Made by a program: the position numbers and the translations under genes. Of a stretch of 64,000 nt of DNA, positions 33,501 through 48,500 are shown piece by piece; positions within the stretch are counted from its first letter, which is position 1, and every line of letters begins with the position of its first letter. The DNA comes from Undaria pinnatifida. Taxonomy: Eukaryota; Sar; Phaeophyceae; Laminariales; Alariaceae. The stretch is taken from the NCBI GenBank assembly GCA_012845835.1, contig JABAKD010000029.1, positions 11,618,524 to 11,682,523 on the forward strand, in the 5' to 3' direction. Under the pieces are notes generated by a model. It was not told where the DNA came from. It did not search any database and worked only from the letters and a program-made list of their open reading frames with translations.

Positions 33501-36500
33501 TCCGATTTTTGTCACCGACGCCGCAATCGCTGGAGACGTGCCTCAAAAACCAACGAAATGTGGACAAAAAAACACTGCGTTGCAGTTTGGTAGCGCTAGA
33601 TAACAGAAACATGTTTTTTTAAATATAATCGTACATACGTACTAGCACTGATCCTCGTTACCACAGTAAAAAACAAATAGTGCCACAGAGTATAAGGAAA
33701 AGAAAATCCAACGACCTGGAACCACATTTTCAAATTTCAGCGACGCTGTCGCGGTGCTTATAGGCCACCAAAACTGCTGCCGCCTTGCCACGCTGTAGTT
33801 AGAGCACTTAAGACCCCATCCCAGGGTGGTACATTTTTCGATTACAGTGGGTACCCCGATTTAAGAGCGCCCTGTAACAAGCCGAAACAAGCGCTCTTAA
33901 CTATGCATTGCTCTTATCTGTAGTGGGAATTATATAGCTCTTAGTACGAGCTGGGCCAGCCAAGAAACGGATAAACCATCCCAGAGTCGTATCTCGTGAA
34001 CCACTGCGAATTGAGCAGAACTAGAGACACCGCTGTAATCGGCCAATCATCGTGCTTACGCAGAGCCACGTCGCCACGTGCTTGGGCGTCATTTGACAAA
34101 AGGACCAAGAGGTCTGAAAATATACTTGAATTTAGTGTTATTAAATGGACTTTTGATACCGTTTTTCTTGCGGCGGAATACATACCGCGTACAAAAACCT
34201 CCAGCCTGCAGCACTATGCTGTTGTTATAATAGACACCTTGCGTGTCGCACCACTCGCGGCGACATGGCGTCAAGCTCGAGCGGCGCTGGGGATTGGAAG
34301 AAGACCTCCAAGCCTAGGGTCGATTTCGATAAAAGAGCTGGGAAATGGAGGCTGACGATTAACTACACGCTCAGCTCAAAAAGCCGACCTTGATGGTGCA
34401 TTCACAGTGGTGTAGCACTCGAGAGGAGACGGAAGCAATGCTACCGTGGTGGCGGCTGAGCTAGGAGCAGGGGCACAAAGCCAAGAACGTCGACCCGCCC
34501 ACGCCTCCAGACCGACAACAAAGGTCGCGCTCCGCGCGTACGGCAGGATCGGTGGCTGCTACTCTCCCGCCAGGCGAGTTCAATTCCGTGTGGTATCACA
34601 GGTGTCTTGGTTCGTTCCAATTTGTGCGTAATTGCGCCGCCTTTCGTTTGCGGCTGTTCGACGTCGTCCCTGCTGTCTCGCGTACGAGCTGTACCGTCCG
34701 GCAAGATGCCTGCATGCAGATTTCCGTCAGTACAGTAGTGTTGTCCACAGACGTGTATGTTGCTGTCACACTGCTGTTCTGTGTACCTGTATGATAACGG
34801 TATCAGTCCTGCAGCTTGCAAAATCCGGCAAGACGTCTGTGTGCAATTTTGTGCCGGTACAGCAGTGCTGAGCACATATGCTTATGTTGCTGTGACACTG
34901 CTGTTGTACACGTACGTACCTGTGTGAGAATGGTACCGGTCGTGCTGCTGTTTGTGCGACATAATTACACCCCCTGCAAGGATGGGGCTTCCCCTCACTC
35001 TACGGTTGGCGGTACTCGTACATTCTACTGCAACGAACATGTGATGACCACACCCATGTGCCAGCTATATTGATGTCAGGACAAGCACCAGTGGCAACAT
35101 ATATCTTAGGCGTACGTTGTGCTTCTACTGCTGTGTCTGCCTGCACTGCTCTGCACGATTGCCAGTGCGAACATATGCCTGTACTGCTGCTATAATTACT
35201 GCTGCTGTTGGTGCATGGCTTGATTGTTCCCCCCGTCCTCCCCGTCGCTTGCCGACACAGCACAGATAAACCTCGGAATAGCTTGCACCGGCTGAGTGGC
35301 ACGCCGGAACGCGCGTTCACGAGAAAACGAAGCGAAGAAGCTGACATGACACGTGGGAAATGGATGGAGTCGACGCTCCTGAGCGATCGAGACAAGCGGT
35401 GTTTATCGCGTGCATGGAGCAGGCGTGAAGAGATGTTGGCGAAGCAGTATACTCGTACAGCACGGAAGTTTCAGCTCGGGCGTCGATAATTTGAACGGCA
35501 ATGCATTATTTTTCGCGACCTGTCATCAGGACCTATTAAAACACATCGCTCGGGCGCATAATAAATCCTTTGTAATATTCATCTACGAGATGCGAGTACG
35601 GATGAGTTCTCGTACTCGTAGCATCGCTGCACTACGTGCTGCAGAGGTCGCCTACCCATCCTTAGAATATGCCCGAAAGGGTGGACCCGAAAAACTGCGA
35701 TGCCCCGCTCAATTTCGCGAGTTTCGATCTAAAAATGTAATCTCACTTTTGAACTGCGTGTGCAAACAAACGGAAGACTTTACGGAAGACTCGCCTTTTT
35801 TTTCGGACAAGTTATGACCGCTTTTGTATTTTTTCGGATCGGTTTATCGGTCATATCTCTTAAACAAAGAAAACAAACAAAAAAGGCGAGCTTTCCGTTT
35901 GTTGCTTGGTGCACGATCAACACCGTGTCCAAAAATCACATCCCAATACGTAATATTGAGCGGGGCATCGCCAATCAACCAGGAAAAATTACGCCTTGGC
36001 TGGCCCAGCTCGTATAGGGGGAATATGCCGACTTGACCGATCTTATGCCATCAGTGCTTTCATCCTGGGCGCTCTTAAATCGGGGTACCCACTGTAACTG
36101 TAACGCTAAAGTTATGGCCGAGCTGCCGAATATCATACACAAATACCAGGGGGCTTCGCCGCGGCGGGCTGCAGCCCGCCTTGCCTCCGCGCATGCCCGT
36201 AATTTTCGAGGATGCATGGCAGATATTATGAGTATAGGATTACAGGTGGAATGCGACAGCACTGCCAAGGGGTACATTCAAATATACATTTTTTTGAATA
36301 AAGAGAAACAAACACTGGAATCAGATGCAATAAACCACAGCAACAAATTGCGTCATCCGGCACACGATGACGAACAACAACAGCAGCAGCCCCCGCACAA
36401 CTTTTATGTACGTGTAATTCCAACAACAGGAGCGGCAGCTGCGGCATCGACAACAGCAAGCAGCTTTTCCACGATAATAATATCTGTACGAAAATAGGTT

Positions 36501-39500
36501 CACTTTGCTTGGAGCCGATACATAAATATTAAAAAAAAAGAGGGGGGGAAAAACTAAATAGTAAAGTAAAAGAGGATCGGATAATGTACACGCCAAGGCT
36601 CGAACCCAAAGGGAAGAAAACAAAGAAACTAACTTGAAAATATGACTGAGTTCATCGAGACTTGCGGCTAACGATTAACAATCGTTCGGGGCTACCCTTC
36701 GAGCTACTGTTGTACGATTACTATTGGGATAAAATGTTGTGTTCTTACACGAACGACTACACATTTGACATGACGCAACATAAATTTTGCAGAAAAGACA
36801 CGATTTTGCAGGGGCTGTCACGCGACGAAGCGAGCACGGCCGAGGCCGCCCCCGGCAGAGTCGTGAGAGGCGAGCAAAGTGAGGCACGTCTTGGAAATAG
36901 CGTACCGAGAAGTGGGCTTCAGCTCGTATTATCTCGAGGACGGCTCCAAACCTGGTCTGAATCGGGCTTCTCGATCGCTGAGACGACAGGGCCAACACAG
37001 CAGGAGCGGCAGTTCGACAGCAGCAAGCAACAGTTTACAGTCAAATAATATGCATCAAAAACGGCGGCGTCAGTCCAACAACAAATGGCAAGCCGTGCAA
37101 GAACACCATACATACATGCAGTAACAGCAGCAGCAACGCCGTACAACTCTTCTGTGCGTATAAACCGATAAACAGCATGCTGCAGCAGCGGCAGCACCAG
37201 TAGTACAACAGCAAACAGTATCCAGTGTAATGTGCATAAATAATAATACGTTCACTTTGGGCCGGTACCCGAGACGTATAGAATACAAACAAAGGAATGA
37301 AAACGAAAGTGAACAAAAAAAGAGTAGCAGAATGTAGGATACTCATCGAAAGTCGAACACAAACGGGAGGAAAAAAAAAGCGCACACAATTCCAAAAGAA
37401 GGCAAGCAGTAGCAGCGACTGTCCATCGACAAACGGCAAGCCGTAGAAGTACAGCATACACATGTAGTAACAGCAGCAACGGCGCACAACTCTTATGTGC
37501 GTGTAAGTTCAACAACAGCATGCTGCAGCAGCGGCAGCACCACCAGTACGACAAGCAGCAAGCAGTAACCAGTGCTATACGCATAAACAACAATATGTTC
37601 ACTTTGGGCCTGTGCCCGGTACGTATAGAACCAAAAAGGAGGGAAGCAATCCAAAAATAACAAAAATGGGGTAGCAGAATATTGGATACATATTGAGGCT
37701 CGGAACACAAACAGGAGAAGAACGAAAACATTGGAGTGTTTGCGAAAGTGAGTTTTTATAATTTTACCTTCCCGAAAAAACACCGAAGGAAGGATTTGAG
37801 GTACAATCTTGAAAAAAGGGCAGAAAAATACTTTAGCGAAGGTAGGATATTGACAAAATGTACGGTACATTTTTGCTCTCCACATCATTGGCTTCCAAAC
37901 ACCGAGCATCTTCCATGCCTCGCACGCACCACCTGCGCTGCTTGCTGTACAAAACACGACAGCCTCTGGGAGCACAGAGGCTCGAGAGGTGTAGCTGGAG
38001 TATGACGCGACAAGCGGCGTTGGATTGAGCCAGCGGGTCGCCAGCGGACTGCAGGCGGCCCGGTGCTACAGCAGTACACTCTCGCCCACAAGGTGTCAGG
38101 ATGAGTCGTTCCAGAATGGACTACTCGCACTCGTTCTCGTGACAGCGTGATTGTAGCGTAATTCCACCACGCTGCGGTAGCAGCAGCAGCAGCAGCTGTG
38201 GCGGCGACGCGCCGCCACGGTCCATACGTCGGGGCGCCGGGCGTGCTCGGAGTACAGCCCACCGGCGCGGTGGCGCGCGTAGGCCGAGCGCGGCAGCTGC
38301 TGCTGCAGCAGCAGCACCGGCGAAAAGAATAGCCGGTCCACAAATCGAAACATTCAAAAATGGAAGCTGTTGCTGCTAGTGGCGCTGATGCTGTTTTTTT
38401 TGTTGCTCAAGCTGACGCTGCTGCTAGCTGCCGCTAGCTGTGCTGCTACTCGCGGTCGTGGGATAGCGGCGGCGCCACCTCGGTCAAGTGTGCATGGTTG
38501 CTGGGCTGCCGTTGCTTCTCGTACGTACGCTTTTTTTTTGCTTTGCTTCTTTTTTGGTTTGCCGGGTTGGCGCACATCCCCACGTCCCTCCTCAATTTCG
38601 GAGGCGTCGCCTGCAGGATTTTGTTTACCTCTTGCGCAAGTACACTTAAATCTTGGTGGGAAGGCAACTCACTTGTTTCAGCGGAAGGAAAGTAAATTTG
38701 TAAAAATATACATCCTCGAACACTCCACTACAAAGAAAGAAAGAGTATAAGTGTTCACGGCAAGCCTGGAACCCGTGACTGGTGAATACACCCCGGCGGG
38801 ATCGGGAATGTCGAGCAAGGTGAGTCACGTGCAGGAAACAGCGCGCCGAGAGGTGGACCTCAGCTCGGGTTATCTCGTAAGACGGCTCAAAACCTAGTCT
38901 AAAACGGAGACTTCGGCTGCTCTCGTGCAAGCACCGGCACAATTATACATGTATTCAGTACACTGGTAGAGGTTGTTGCAGACCTGTATTTTGGCCTAGT
39001 TTGGCGCATGTTATTTTTTTTTGTGGGCAAAGCAACACAGGTGCGACGGCAATATCACAATTTCTAGATTTGTCCCGAGGGTACCACTTGGATGCCTAGC
39101 ACCGTCTTCTGTGAGGCTTGCCTTGCGATATAATTGCGTGTAAAGCTGCTCTTTGTGTCAGAAGTACTCGCTGCCCACGTGATGTCACCCCTGCCCTAGA
39201 GTCGAGCTGCACGGTCTCGCCGCAAAAGTCAGTTGAGCTATTTTCTGTTCGGGTCGGTTGCCCAGAATTCACCCGTTCACGTTGTACACAAAACAGGTTG
39301 GATTGGAAGTAACGAATGCGAACGGCCTCGTTCCATTCCATCCGTTCCAACGAGGTAGAAATCGCCCTGGGCACTGAGCACATCAAAAGAGCCACCCGTT
39401 CGGGCACTTTGCGCCGTTTTTTGGCTCTCGGCAGTTGCATGATCGGGTCCGCCAATACCAAATACAACTATTAATAGAGTAATTTTGAACAAAAAAAACG

Positions 39501-42500
39501 ATATGTATTTATTTGCTCTATTTTCGGTATCGCGATATTCGTATGCGCAAATCGCGCGATATAAAACAGACAATCGCCTTTTCTCCAGATAGATCAGGGG
39601 TGTATAGTCGTCAACACAAAATTCCAATATTAAACAAAAAAAATCAAGAAGAGAACCAGCACAAACTAGGGCACCACCACTAGGTTCAAGAGAGGCGAGG
39701 GGCACACACAGGGAAGCCACGCTCGGCTCGTGTTTTTTTACGCGACCTCGGGTTGTGCGATAAGGGCTACGGTTAGATCTATGAAAGGGTTGTTGGTTGG
39801 GATTGTTTGTAAGTCAAATGTGATACGTACTCGTACAAAATGAAAGAACAGGGTGTTGTTGCAGTTGTTGTGCTAACACTGTTAATAGGCAAGTCGTCTG
39901 GGGCGGGCTCGAGAACACGGGCGCCGGTCCGCTCTGCGTGGCCAACGGGAAACCGACGCGGCCACTGTTTGTGTTGTGCTGTGTGTGCTGTACTGTGCTG
40001 CTGTGCTGGCTGCTGATCGGTATCTCGTGTTCGCCAGCAATCGACCCGATATGCGGATCTAACAAAATACGGTAACACAACTATCGCCTTGGTGTAAACA
40101 TTTACCACGGCAATATTTGTGTTCTGTGGACCATGTATCGCGAATACATCGCTATATCTAGCAGCCGTATAAACCGAGAGGCTCAAAATTGCGCCCTAAA
40201 CATCCAATATCCCGATTTTTTTTGTTTTAAATTGCTCTACTGTCGTGTACGGCATTTTAGTATTACACCGTTCATTAGCTCAACGGCAGCAATGTACTGA
40301 AACATACTGTACTGACCGATATTATTCATAAAAGGAAAAATGCACTTCAGCTGTGAGATCGACCAAAAAGGATCTTGATCAAAATTCGGCTTTGCAAGCT
40401 GCGTGTGATACTGCGACCGCGCGTGTTACGGGTCTGTGTACCCTCGTGAAGGATACAGGTCGGTGACTCCCCTGCTAATGCCAGGGTCAGTAGGACTAAG
40501 ACGTTCAGCCTTGTTCTGCGCACGGAAACTGTATAATCCGCATTGCGGGAGACAAGAACATAATTATGTGTAATTCAGTAGGCATAAAACCAATAATTAT
40601 AGTGTGTTAACTTTTGAAGTGGGCTACTTGGGTCTACCAGGTTGTATGCAAGTTCCTGTGTACTCCCTGCACATGGGGCAGGGCAGCAGAGGTCTAGCCC
40701 AGGCCTGATGCTCGGATTATTAATGCTGTCGAGTCATGATGCAACATGCGGTGGATGTCGATCGCAACTGTTCCGAAGTGATCTCTCTTCGGCTCTTGAT
40801 GTAATGAAAAGGCACACTCACACACCTGTGTTGATCGGATGAAGACCGACGAGTGAGATCTGGCGTTCTGCATCAGGCGTCTAGCGGTGCACACTTGATC
40901 CTAAAGCTCTTCGAACGCCCATCTCACACACTACCAGGGATACCTGGTACATGAACTAAAGCGTGGATCCAAAACGCCTTATTTTTTATTGCACCAGGTA
41001 TCATATACGCCCAAACACGAGTGTGTCTCCGCGGACATTTTCTTTGACTGGTCTTACGATATCCCCCCCCTAAACCGGCGATTTTCTTAAACGAACGTTA
41101 TATGGCTGCTCGAAACGAGAAAGGATGCCATGAAAAAAGTATCCTCAAACGTTTTCTTGTTTGCAAAGGCCTATTGAACGATGACTTCGGGGTGGCAAAA
41201 GGGGCACCGTGCTTCGGGAGAACGGCCGGGAGGTGGTTTGAAAACCGGCGATTTCGTTAAAGAACAATTGGGGGAGCTACCGTAGAACGACTTCTTTATA
41301 TACTTTTTTAATCCTCGGGCGGATGGGGAAACATACAGCTTAAGCCCACCGCGCTTCCACCTAATGTCGAACATGTCGTGTGTCAGTTTAGCTCAAATGT
41401 AATCGCAATCCAGTGCGAGCTGTCCCTACGGGCGGTTCTACCGGCGGTCACCATTACTACTCCACCAGTGCAAGCTGCCGTTGGATACGGATGTGTGAGT
41501 AGGCGACCCGACTTGATCCATGGGGATCAGGTGCGGTAGAAACAGCCACCCGGGAAGTTATCCTGTCAAGATGCGTCCACTGGTAGGTGCTCGGGTCGGG
41601 ATGGGTTCACGAGTGGGTTCTCATGGTGTCAGCGCGGGAGGGGTACATGTAAAATAAAGTATAATATAGAAAAACACAGGTATATATACCAAGATATAAA
41701 GATGAATTAGTAGGGGACTCCCGAGGCCCATATAATGTGCCTCGGGAGAAACACCCCTGTTGTCTCCGCGAACTCCCTGACGGTTTCATATCCATATCAC
41801 ACGCTTCGTACCGTCGATAGTCTCCCTACTAGGTGCACAAGAAAATGCAGACCTCGAAACATATCGGCGATTCAAACCATGATCACCAAACACTCAAATC
41901 CATCATGCTCAAAACCTAAACATCAAAACCAAGTATAGAGTCCAGTAGAAATACCAAATCCAGAACCTTCCAATTTAATTACTTCACCATCAACCCGGTA
42001 GTCAGCACTCAGCTGCCGTACCTAGGAGCGTCTGCCCCAGTAATAAACGGTCATCAGCTGGTGTGTAGGGTTGAAACAAGTGTGTCTGATGCAAAACTGC
42101 ATCATGTTTAAAACTCAAATTCAAACCTCATATTTCAATTTCGAGAACTTCAACATTAACCCGGTAACCAGCACTCAGCTGCCGTAACTAGGAGCGTCTG
42201 CCCCAGTAGTCAAACGGTCATCAGCTGATGAACAGAGTTGAAACAAGCGTGTCTGATGCAAAACTGCAACAAAGTTCACCCCTCAAATTCGAGCTTTAAA
42301 TATCAAATTCAAGAACAGAATATCAAATCGCGACCTCAGCACAACCTCTCATATCTCTACCTCAACACAGCGTCTGGATTATCAAAAGGCAGATTCAAGA
42401 GTCTGTCAAACTCACGTGACTAGAAAAATGTATACGTATAAGTGTCCTTTTTGCCTCTTTTTTCGGGCACATCTCTTCGTGCTCGCACCTTTATCCGAAA

Positions 42501-45500
42501 CGTCGGAGGGGGTAGGCACAAGTCGACCCTTGTGGTCACGTTGCCGGAGGTATGGGCGCGATCCGTGTTGTGTGTCGCGCGTGGCGAGCCCTTTTAACTT
42601 TTTTGGCCTTGGGCATATTTAGGGAAAATCTCCGGGTTTCCGCAACATCCAGTATCATACGCGCGTACAAAGGGTATACTTTTTTTACGGCATACCCTTT
42701 GCGCGCGTACCAGGCCCAGAGATAACATATCATTCGGTATGTTTTTTGCCCTCTCATGAAGACAGCCATGAGCACAGCCAACACACAGAGCACAACGTTA
42801 AAAACTGCCGCCCAGCAGCAGCAGCAACAAGTAACACCGTGCGTGTGTGGCACATTCATCAGCGCCGTACTGCTGTGGCTAGTTGATTTTTTCGGGGCCT
42901 GCTTCGTATATGTAATCGATTACCTGTCTTTTGCTGCTGCTGTGGGCGGCATCGCCATTCTGGACGAAAATATTAGGACCGTTTGGATCTAAGACTTTTG
43001 CATCAATGGTTCTTATCACATTACGATCATCAATTAATATGTGTTTATCCCCCCCCCCCGCGAGCACACCCAGCCATGTGTAGACAACAGCAGTGAACAT
43101 GCAGATAACGTAGACAACGCTACAACCGTGCCCAGCAGCACAAGCAGCAGCAGGCAACATCATCATCATCATGCGCGTGTGGCATACCCATACTCGTACT
43201 TGGTGTGCTGCTGCTGCTGTGGTCATGTGTTATATACAGCAGTACAGCAGTATACGTACAGCAGCAAACCGATCGCTTGGTTCGTATTCAAACTTCGCTA
43301 CTTGTAGGCATAGTGAATTCGTTTCCTCGAGGGGACGATTTTGAATCGGACGACGACCAAAACAATGCAGCGTGATTTTTATTGACTCTAAAAAGCAAAT
43401 AACAGTGGATATAAGCGCTGATGCTCCATGACAGAGGGCTTGTCTCTGTCTCGTCGAAAATAGAAGCCCTACAGTTCCTCATTCCATGCACTTCCTGCGA
43501 CGAGCTGGTGGTGAACGGGGGTGATCGCCCATCCTGGCGTGGATCATTCGTCGTGAGGTTCAATATCTGGCTCAACAAGACAAGAGTACCTAGTCTGAAA
43601 TGGCTGATTCCCACACGAAACAAAGAAACAAAACATCAAAAACACGATAGAAAGACCGCTCACGGAACAAATGCGATTTTTTTTTTGCCGGTTGAAAATC
43701 CATATTTCGTCCATTTATTTTTTACCACGCAAATTTTACAGCATAACAGTCGCCCGCACAAAAACTCCTCATCGTGCGAGTGCTCGTGCTGGACACGTAC
43801 TGATGGGGTTGCCACTTCTTTACGGTTCTCCGCCGCGACGGGGAGAGAGCGAACCGTCCCCGGGAGGGCGCCTCCCCACACTCCGCTTCTCGAGCTGCGG
43901 ACAAGAGCACAGTTTTCACGACCACCAGGTACATCTTTTTTGCCCACAGGCAGTCAGATGTTGGATGATTAGATTTCGTTCTTGCGTTATTCCCCTAGGC
44001 ACTTCCCGGAGGGGAACCTTGTACTAAATGCCAATATCATAATTACCTCAAATATCAACAGCCATGAGCAAGGAGCCTGTCAAACCCAGGGGCTTAGAAT
44101 ATCAAATATCAGTATCACCCTACTCAAAATGTAATACCACCCTCTCATTTTCAAGAACTTAGTACCAATAATACCAATGCTCGCGTCCAACCAGGCTCCA
44201 ATTCAAGAACCAAGCACCAATGCCGATAAATAGCCCTCCTACAAGGAACGCCTATGTCCACTTAACCAGCGTTGAGAAACCATGATGAATGTACGAGTCT
44301 CAGTGCGGTCGGTCAGCATGCGACAAATTCTTCATCTCACGACTTTATCCAGAGCCCCTGAGGACAAACTGGATATTAAGTCGTCATCTAGGTAAGCCAA
44401 TGTGTCAACTCATTCATGGATCCTGCCATGAATACTCCCAATGCCAATAAGTAGCCTTCCTACGAGGAACGTCAATGTCCAGTTATCCAGCGTTGAAAAA
44501 CCACAATGAATGTGCGAGTCTCAGTGCGGTCGGTCAGCATGCGACAAATTCTTCATCTCACGACTTTATCCAGAGCCCCTGAGGACAAACTGGATATTCA
44601 GTCGTCATCTAGGTAAAAGCCCATGTGTCAACTCATTCATTGATCCTGCCATAAATACTATAACAGTTTTAGTAGTGCTCACCGCAAAGTGAGTGGGGCA
44701 GTACAGTATAACATCACTCACAAACCTAGGTTTAAAGAGGCCCAGTAGCAGTACAAGTACATCACGTACATATAGCCTCCCTGCTAGATACTTGGCATCG
44801 CATGCAATGGGGGGGGGGGGAGGGGGGGAGGGGGTTGTCCATGAATATATCAGTGCAAAGCATGAAAAACAATCAGGTGCCTAGCGTGCGTCCCACGGGC
44901 CGCTCGATTAGTCACTTAACCTCCAATCTGTAGCCAGAAGAAGGGGGGCGGAGGGGAGGGGGCTTATGCTTATTTCAGCAAAAATACCCGATAGATTGAT
45001 GGCCTTCCTATTATACTCCCTACTCTCTACTTGGCAAGACACCGCCGTCTAAGACTAGTAACCTTTCTGCAGAAATGCATACTATCCTGCTAATATTGTT
45101 TGTATACCAGATGCCACAAACCTGGCACCAGACAGGTGCATATTAAACGCAACAATCAAAACGCGTGGACACGTGGTTGATTACTGAAGTTTCAAGAATG
45201 GTCATAAGTCATCAGCTACCAGGTGTCGGAGAAAATTGAACGTTATTTGCCATTTTCTCGATACCCGGTACCAGGTATATGTATCAATACCTGGTAACTC
45301 ATACCAGATCGACTGCTAATGAAAAAAAATGCTACCATAGGTAACGCAACAGGAGGAGGGGGGGGTGTTTGACAGCTGACAATAATAATATTAATAGCCC
45401 ACTCTGGTACTTCTGCATCATATACGAGAATATACGTATGTGTGATCTCCGCATGACACCACACACGAAAACTAACAAAACAAAAAAATAAAGAATCAAG

Positions 45501-48500
45501 AACCTGTCTGAATCAGGCTGATGGTCTGGCGCTTCTCCCACTCCCTAGCTCACGATCGCTTGGGCCTAGTGGTACGGCGTAGCCTTACCTCCCGAACCTC
45601 GCCCAACCGCATGGGCTCCTCGCCCCTTTCCCGTCTCCTTCCTCGTTCTCTTCCTCGCAACTATTATCACCGCCTTCGGTTTGTGGCGCCTCCCCGTCCC
45701 TGTGGAGCGCCGCGTGTCATCGTCGGCATGGTGTCGCTGTGGTGTGCAGGCAGGCTACTTCAGGCAGGTCATCCCGCTTGTCGTGCATACACTCTGGCCA
45801 ACACGTCCTCATATTCTGCTTGCTCTCGTGAAGCAAGTCCTCTTGCTGTTCATGTGAGCCCTCTGGCTCTCTCTCTCTCTTGGTCTGGGCGTTCCCTCTG
45901 GCCTCCCGAGCGTGTCATCTTGCTCTGTGGTACTTATACCCTCTGGTACCGTATTCGGTTGGATTGTAGGAACATTTTCCGACTGATTCTACGATAGCCC
46001 CTGCCCAAAACCAGCAATTCTCTTCGACGAACGTTTCGTGCCTGGTCGGCTCGAGGAAGGATGCTTTGAAAAAGCTATCTTAATACAGTTTTGTGTTTGC
46101 AAAGGGCTATCTAACGATGACGTCGGGGCATCAAGGGTCGCCGTATTTCAGAAGATACGGCCGGGAGCTGGTTTCAAAACCGGCGATTTCGGTAAAGAAA
46201 AGTTGGGGGGTCTACCGTGGAACGACTCTTCCTCTTGTTCACCAGGCAGTAGCTTCATCTGCCCTGCCCGCGTAATATTGTCCGTTTGCCCGAGCAGGCT
46301 CTCCTTCTCGTTACCACCCTCTGGTATTTCCTCTGGCTTGTTTTGAGAAGCATTCTGCTTTATGTCACCGGGCAACTGCGTCATCTGCCTTGCCCGCATG
46401 TTATCTTCCGCCCTGCGGAGCAGGCTCTCCTGCTCGTTAGTACCTTTCGGAACATTGGCTCTCTCTCTTCCTGCATTGTCCCGTGCTCTTGCGCGCGTGA
46501 ATTGTCGCTTTCCGCTCGCGTAATCCCGATCTCTGCTCGCGCCGTGCAGTAGTGGCTCAAATGGTTGTATTGGTTTCGCCTCTTGTTCGCTTCCAGCACC
46601 CGGAATCACCCTGCTCCAAAACTGCTGCTGTGCGTGCTGCCGCTGCTACTGCTGACGCTGCTGCTCCTGCTCGAACAACTACTGCTCCTCTTGATCGAGC
46701 CACTGCTGCCGCTGCCTTTTCTGCCGGTCAACGACCCATTGTTGCGTTGGTAGCGATGCCAACGCCGTGCTTTTTTTGTGAGGACAGCTGTAGTCATTAT
46801 AGTAGTAACCGGGCGGCAGTTTTCCAGCGTGGAAATATATATAAAGCGGTGGGTTAGGAGACCAGCAGCGGAAGTATATATAAAGCGGTGGGTTAGGAGC
46901 CTCCCTGAGTTGCACCACCACCCTGCATTGGGCTAGGGCATGGCCATAGACCTGACACTTCATAAATCGAATCACGCTCGTATCGTGTGGGACCGTCTCG
47001 CTTCCACCCGTAGCCGAACCAAACATTCTTCCTTGCAAGCTTCCACCAGCAGATGCTGCTAAGTACGTAAAGTACCCGCTGGCGTGTCAAGATGCGTCCA
47101 CTGGTAGGTGCTCGGGTCGGGATGGGGTCACGGGTGGGTATTCATGGTGGCAGCACGGGAAGGGTACATGTAGACACGAAGTAGAATATAGAAGAACAGG
47201 TATATATACCAAGATATAATTATTAATTAGTGGGGACCTCCCAAGGTCCATATAATGTGCCCCACGACAAACATCCCCGTTGTCTCCACGAACTCCTTGA
47301 CGGTTTCATAACCATCTCGTACGCGTCATATCGTCGATACATCCCTCTGGGTTTTGTGGGACTTGTACAAGCTCAACCACTAACAAACCGGCCATGAGAA
47401 AACAGCCTTCCGCCGGACTTGGTCCAGTTACGGTCCATCCTACCGATTTGGGCGTGGGTCCTCTCGTTTGTTTATGTGTACATATCGGTGCTCGTAAGCG
47501 GTGATTTTAGTTCGAAGTATACGTCCGTTACTCCCCTCCAGCTCAGATCACAAGAGGTCGTTCGCGATTGGTAGCACCATGAATAAACGTAATTTCAGGT
47601 GCCTTCTTTCTCCTCTACTCGGCCTTGTTTTTGGGGTTCTTATTGCACATTGAGTGCGGCATTTTCGTACTCGTGTATAGCTCGTCCAACTTAATGGCAG
47701 TGCGCTCAACCGCGCTCTCGCGCTTTCAGGGAAGAGCAAATACCATGTGCGTGTTTTTTCTATATTTGAAAACATGAAAAAATACACGTCGGCAGTGAGA
47801 TCGACCAAAAAGTATTTAGATCACAACTCACATTTGCAACCTGCGTGTGTTATTTACTACCTGTTACGACTTTGCCACTCTTCGTGCTCTCGGGGCGTTT
47901 TCGCCCGGGCCGCGCGCCCAGCCCCAAAAGCTCTGGGACGGGGAACGGGGCCGGGGCCGTCGGCGCACGACCCGCCCGCTCCCGCACCCACCCGCCCGGC
48001 ACCGGCCCGCGCGCTCGGCCCGCAAAAGCGCGCGCACCGGCTCTATTTTGCGGGGACACCTCAGCGCACACCCCGAACCGGGAAAGCCTATCTATTTCTC
48101 TAGGCGCGTGCAGCAGCACGCGCAAGAGGCACCGGGCGCAGAGCCGGAGCGCACAGCCACACGCCACTCGCCCAGCAGCAGCCCACCTCCTTGCAGCTGC
48201 AGCCCGCAACTCTATGCGCGTGTGGCTGCTGTAGCTGATTGCTTTGATCGGAGCCTGCGATGCCTTCCCCGACCATACGTCACCACCTCTCGGTGCCGCT
48301 GCTGCTGCTGCTGCTTCTGTCAGTGACATGACGGTGTGAAGTGCCACTCTGGTGAGTGTCGTTTGAATTTTAGATTGGTACTTAATCGGTCACTATATTT
48401 ATGTTCATGTTGGTCGTGAGGATTTTTAGTTTTCAGTCATGAGAGCGCACAGCTTACAAAATCATCAGGCCAGAGAGCACAACGCTACGACCCTGCAGCC

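Larger units (their letters stand above)
33845..36094. mobile_element. pogo/Tc1-mariner-like element, 2.25 kb
   Basis: A perfect 28-bp terminal inverted repeat starts CAGTGGGTACCCCGATTT at 33845 and ends at 36094, flanked by TA on both sides (33843-33844 and 36095-36096), the target duplication of this superfamily. A second inverted block (GAGCTGGGCCAGCCAAG, about 33950-33966 and its inverse near 35995-36012) lies inside both ends. A possible transposase start is ATG at 34265 (MASSSSGAGDWKKTSKPRVD) but it closes after 41 codons, and no DDE catalytic region was recognised. So it is probably non-autonomous, or its gene is spliced or decayed. Confidence 0.8.

Noticed and set aside
47847-48347. 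Overlapping frames of 118-165 codons in the GC-rich island
   Set aside because: Three + frames and one minus frame are open together, as expected from very high GC; no domain.
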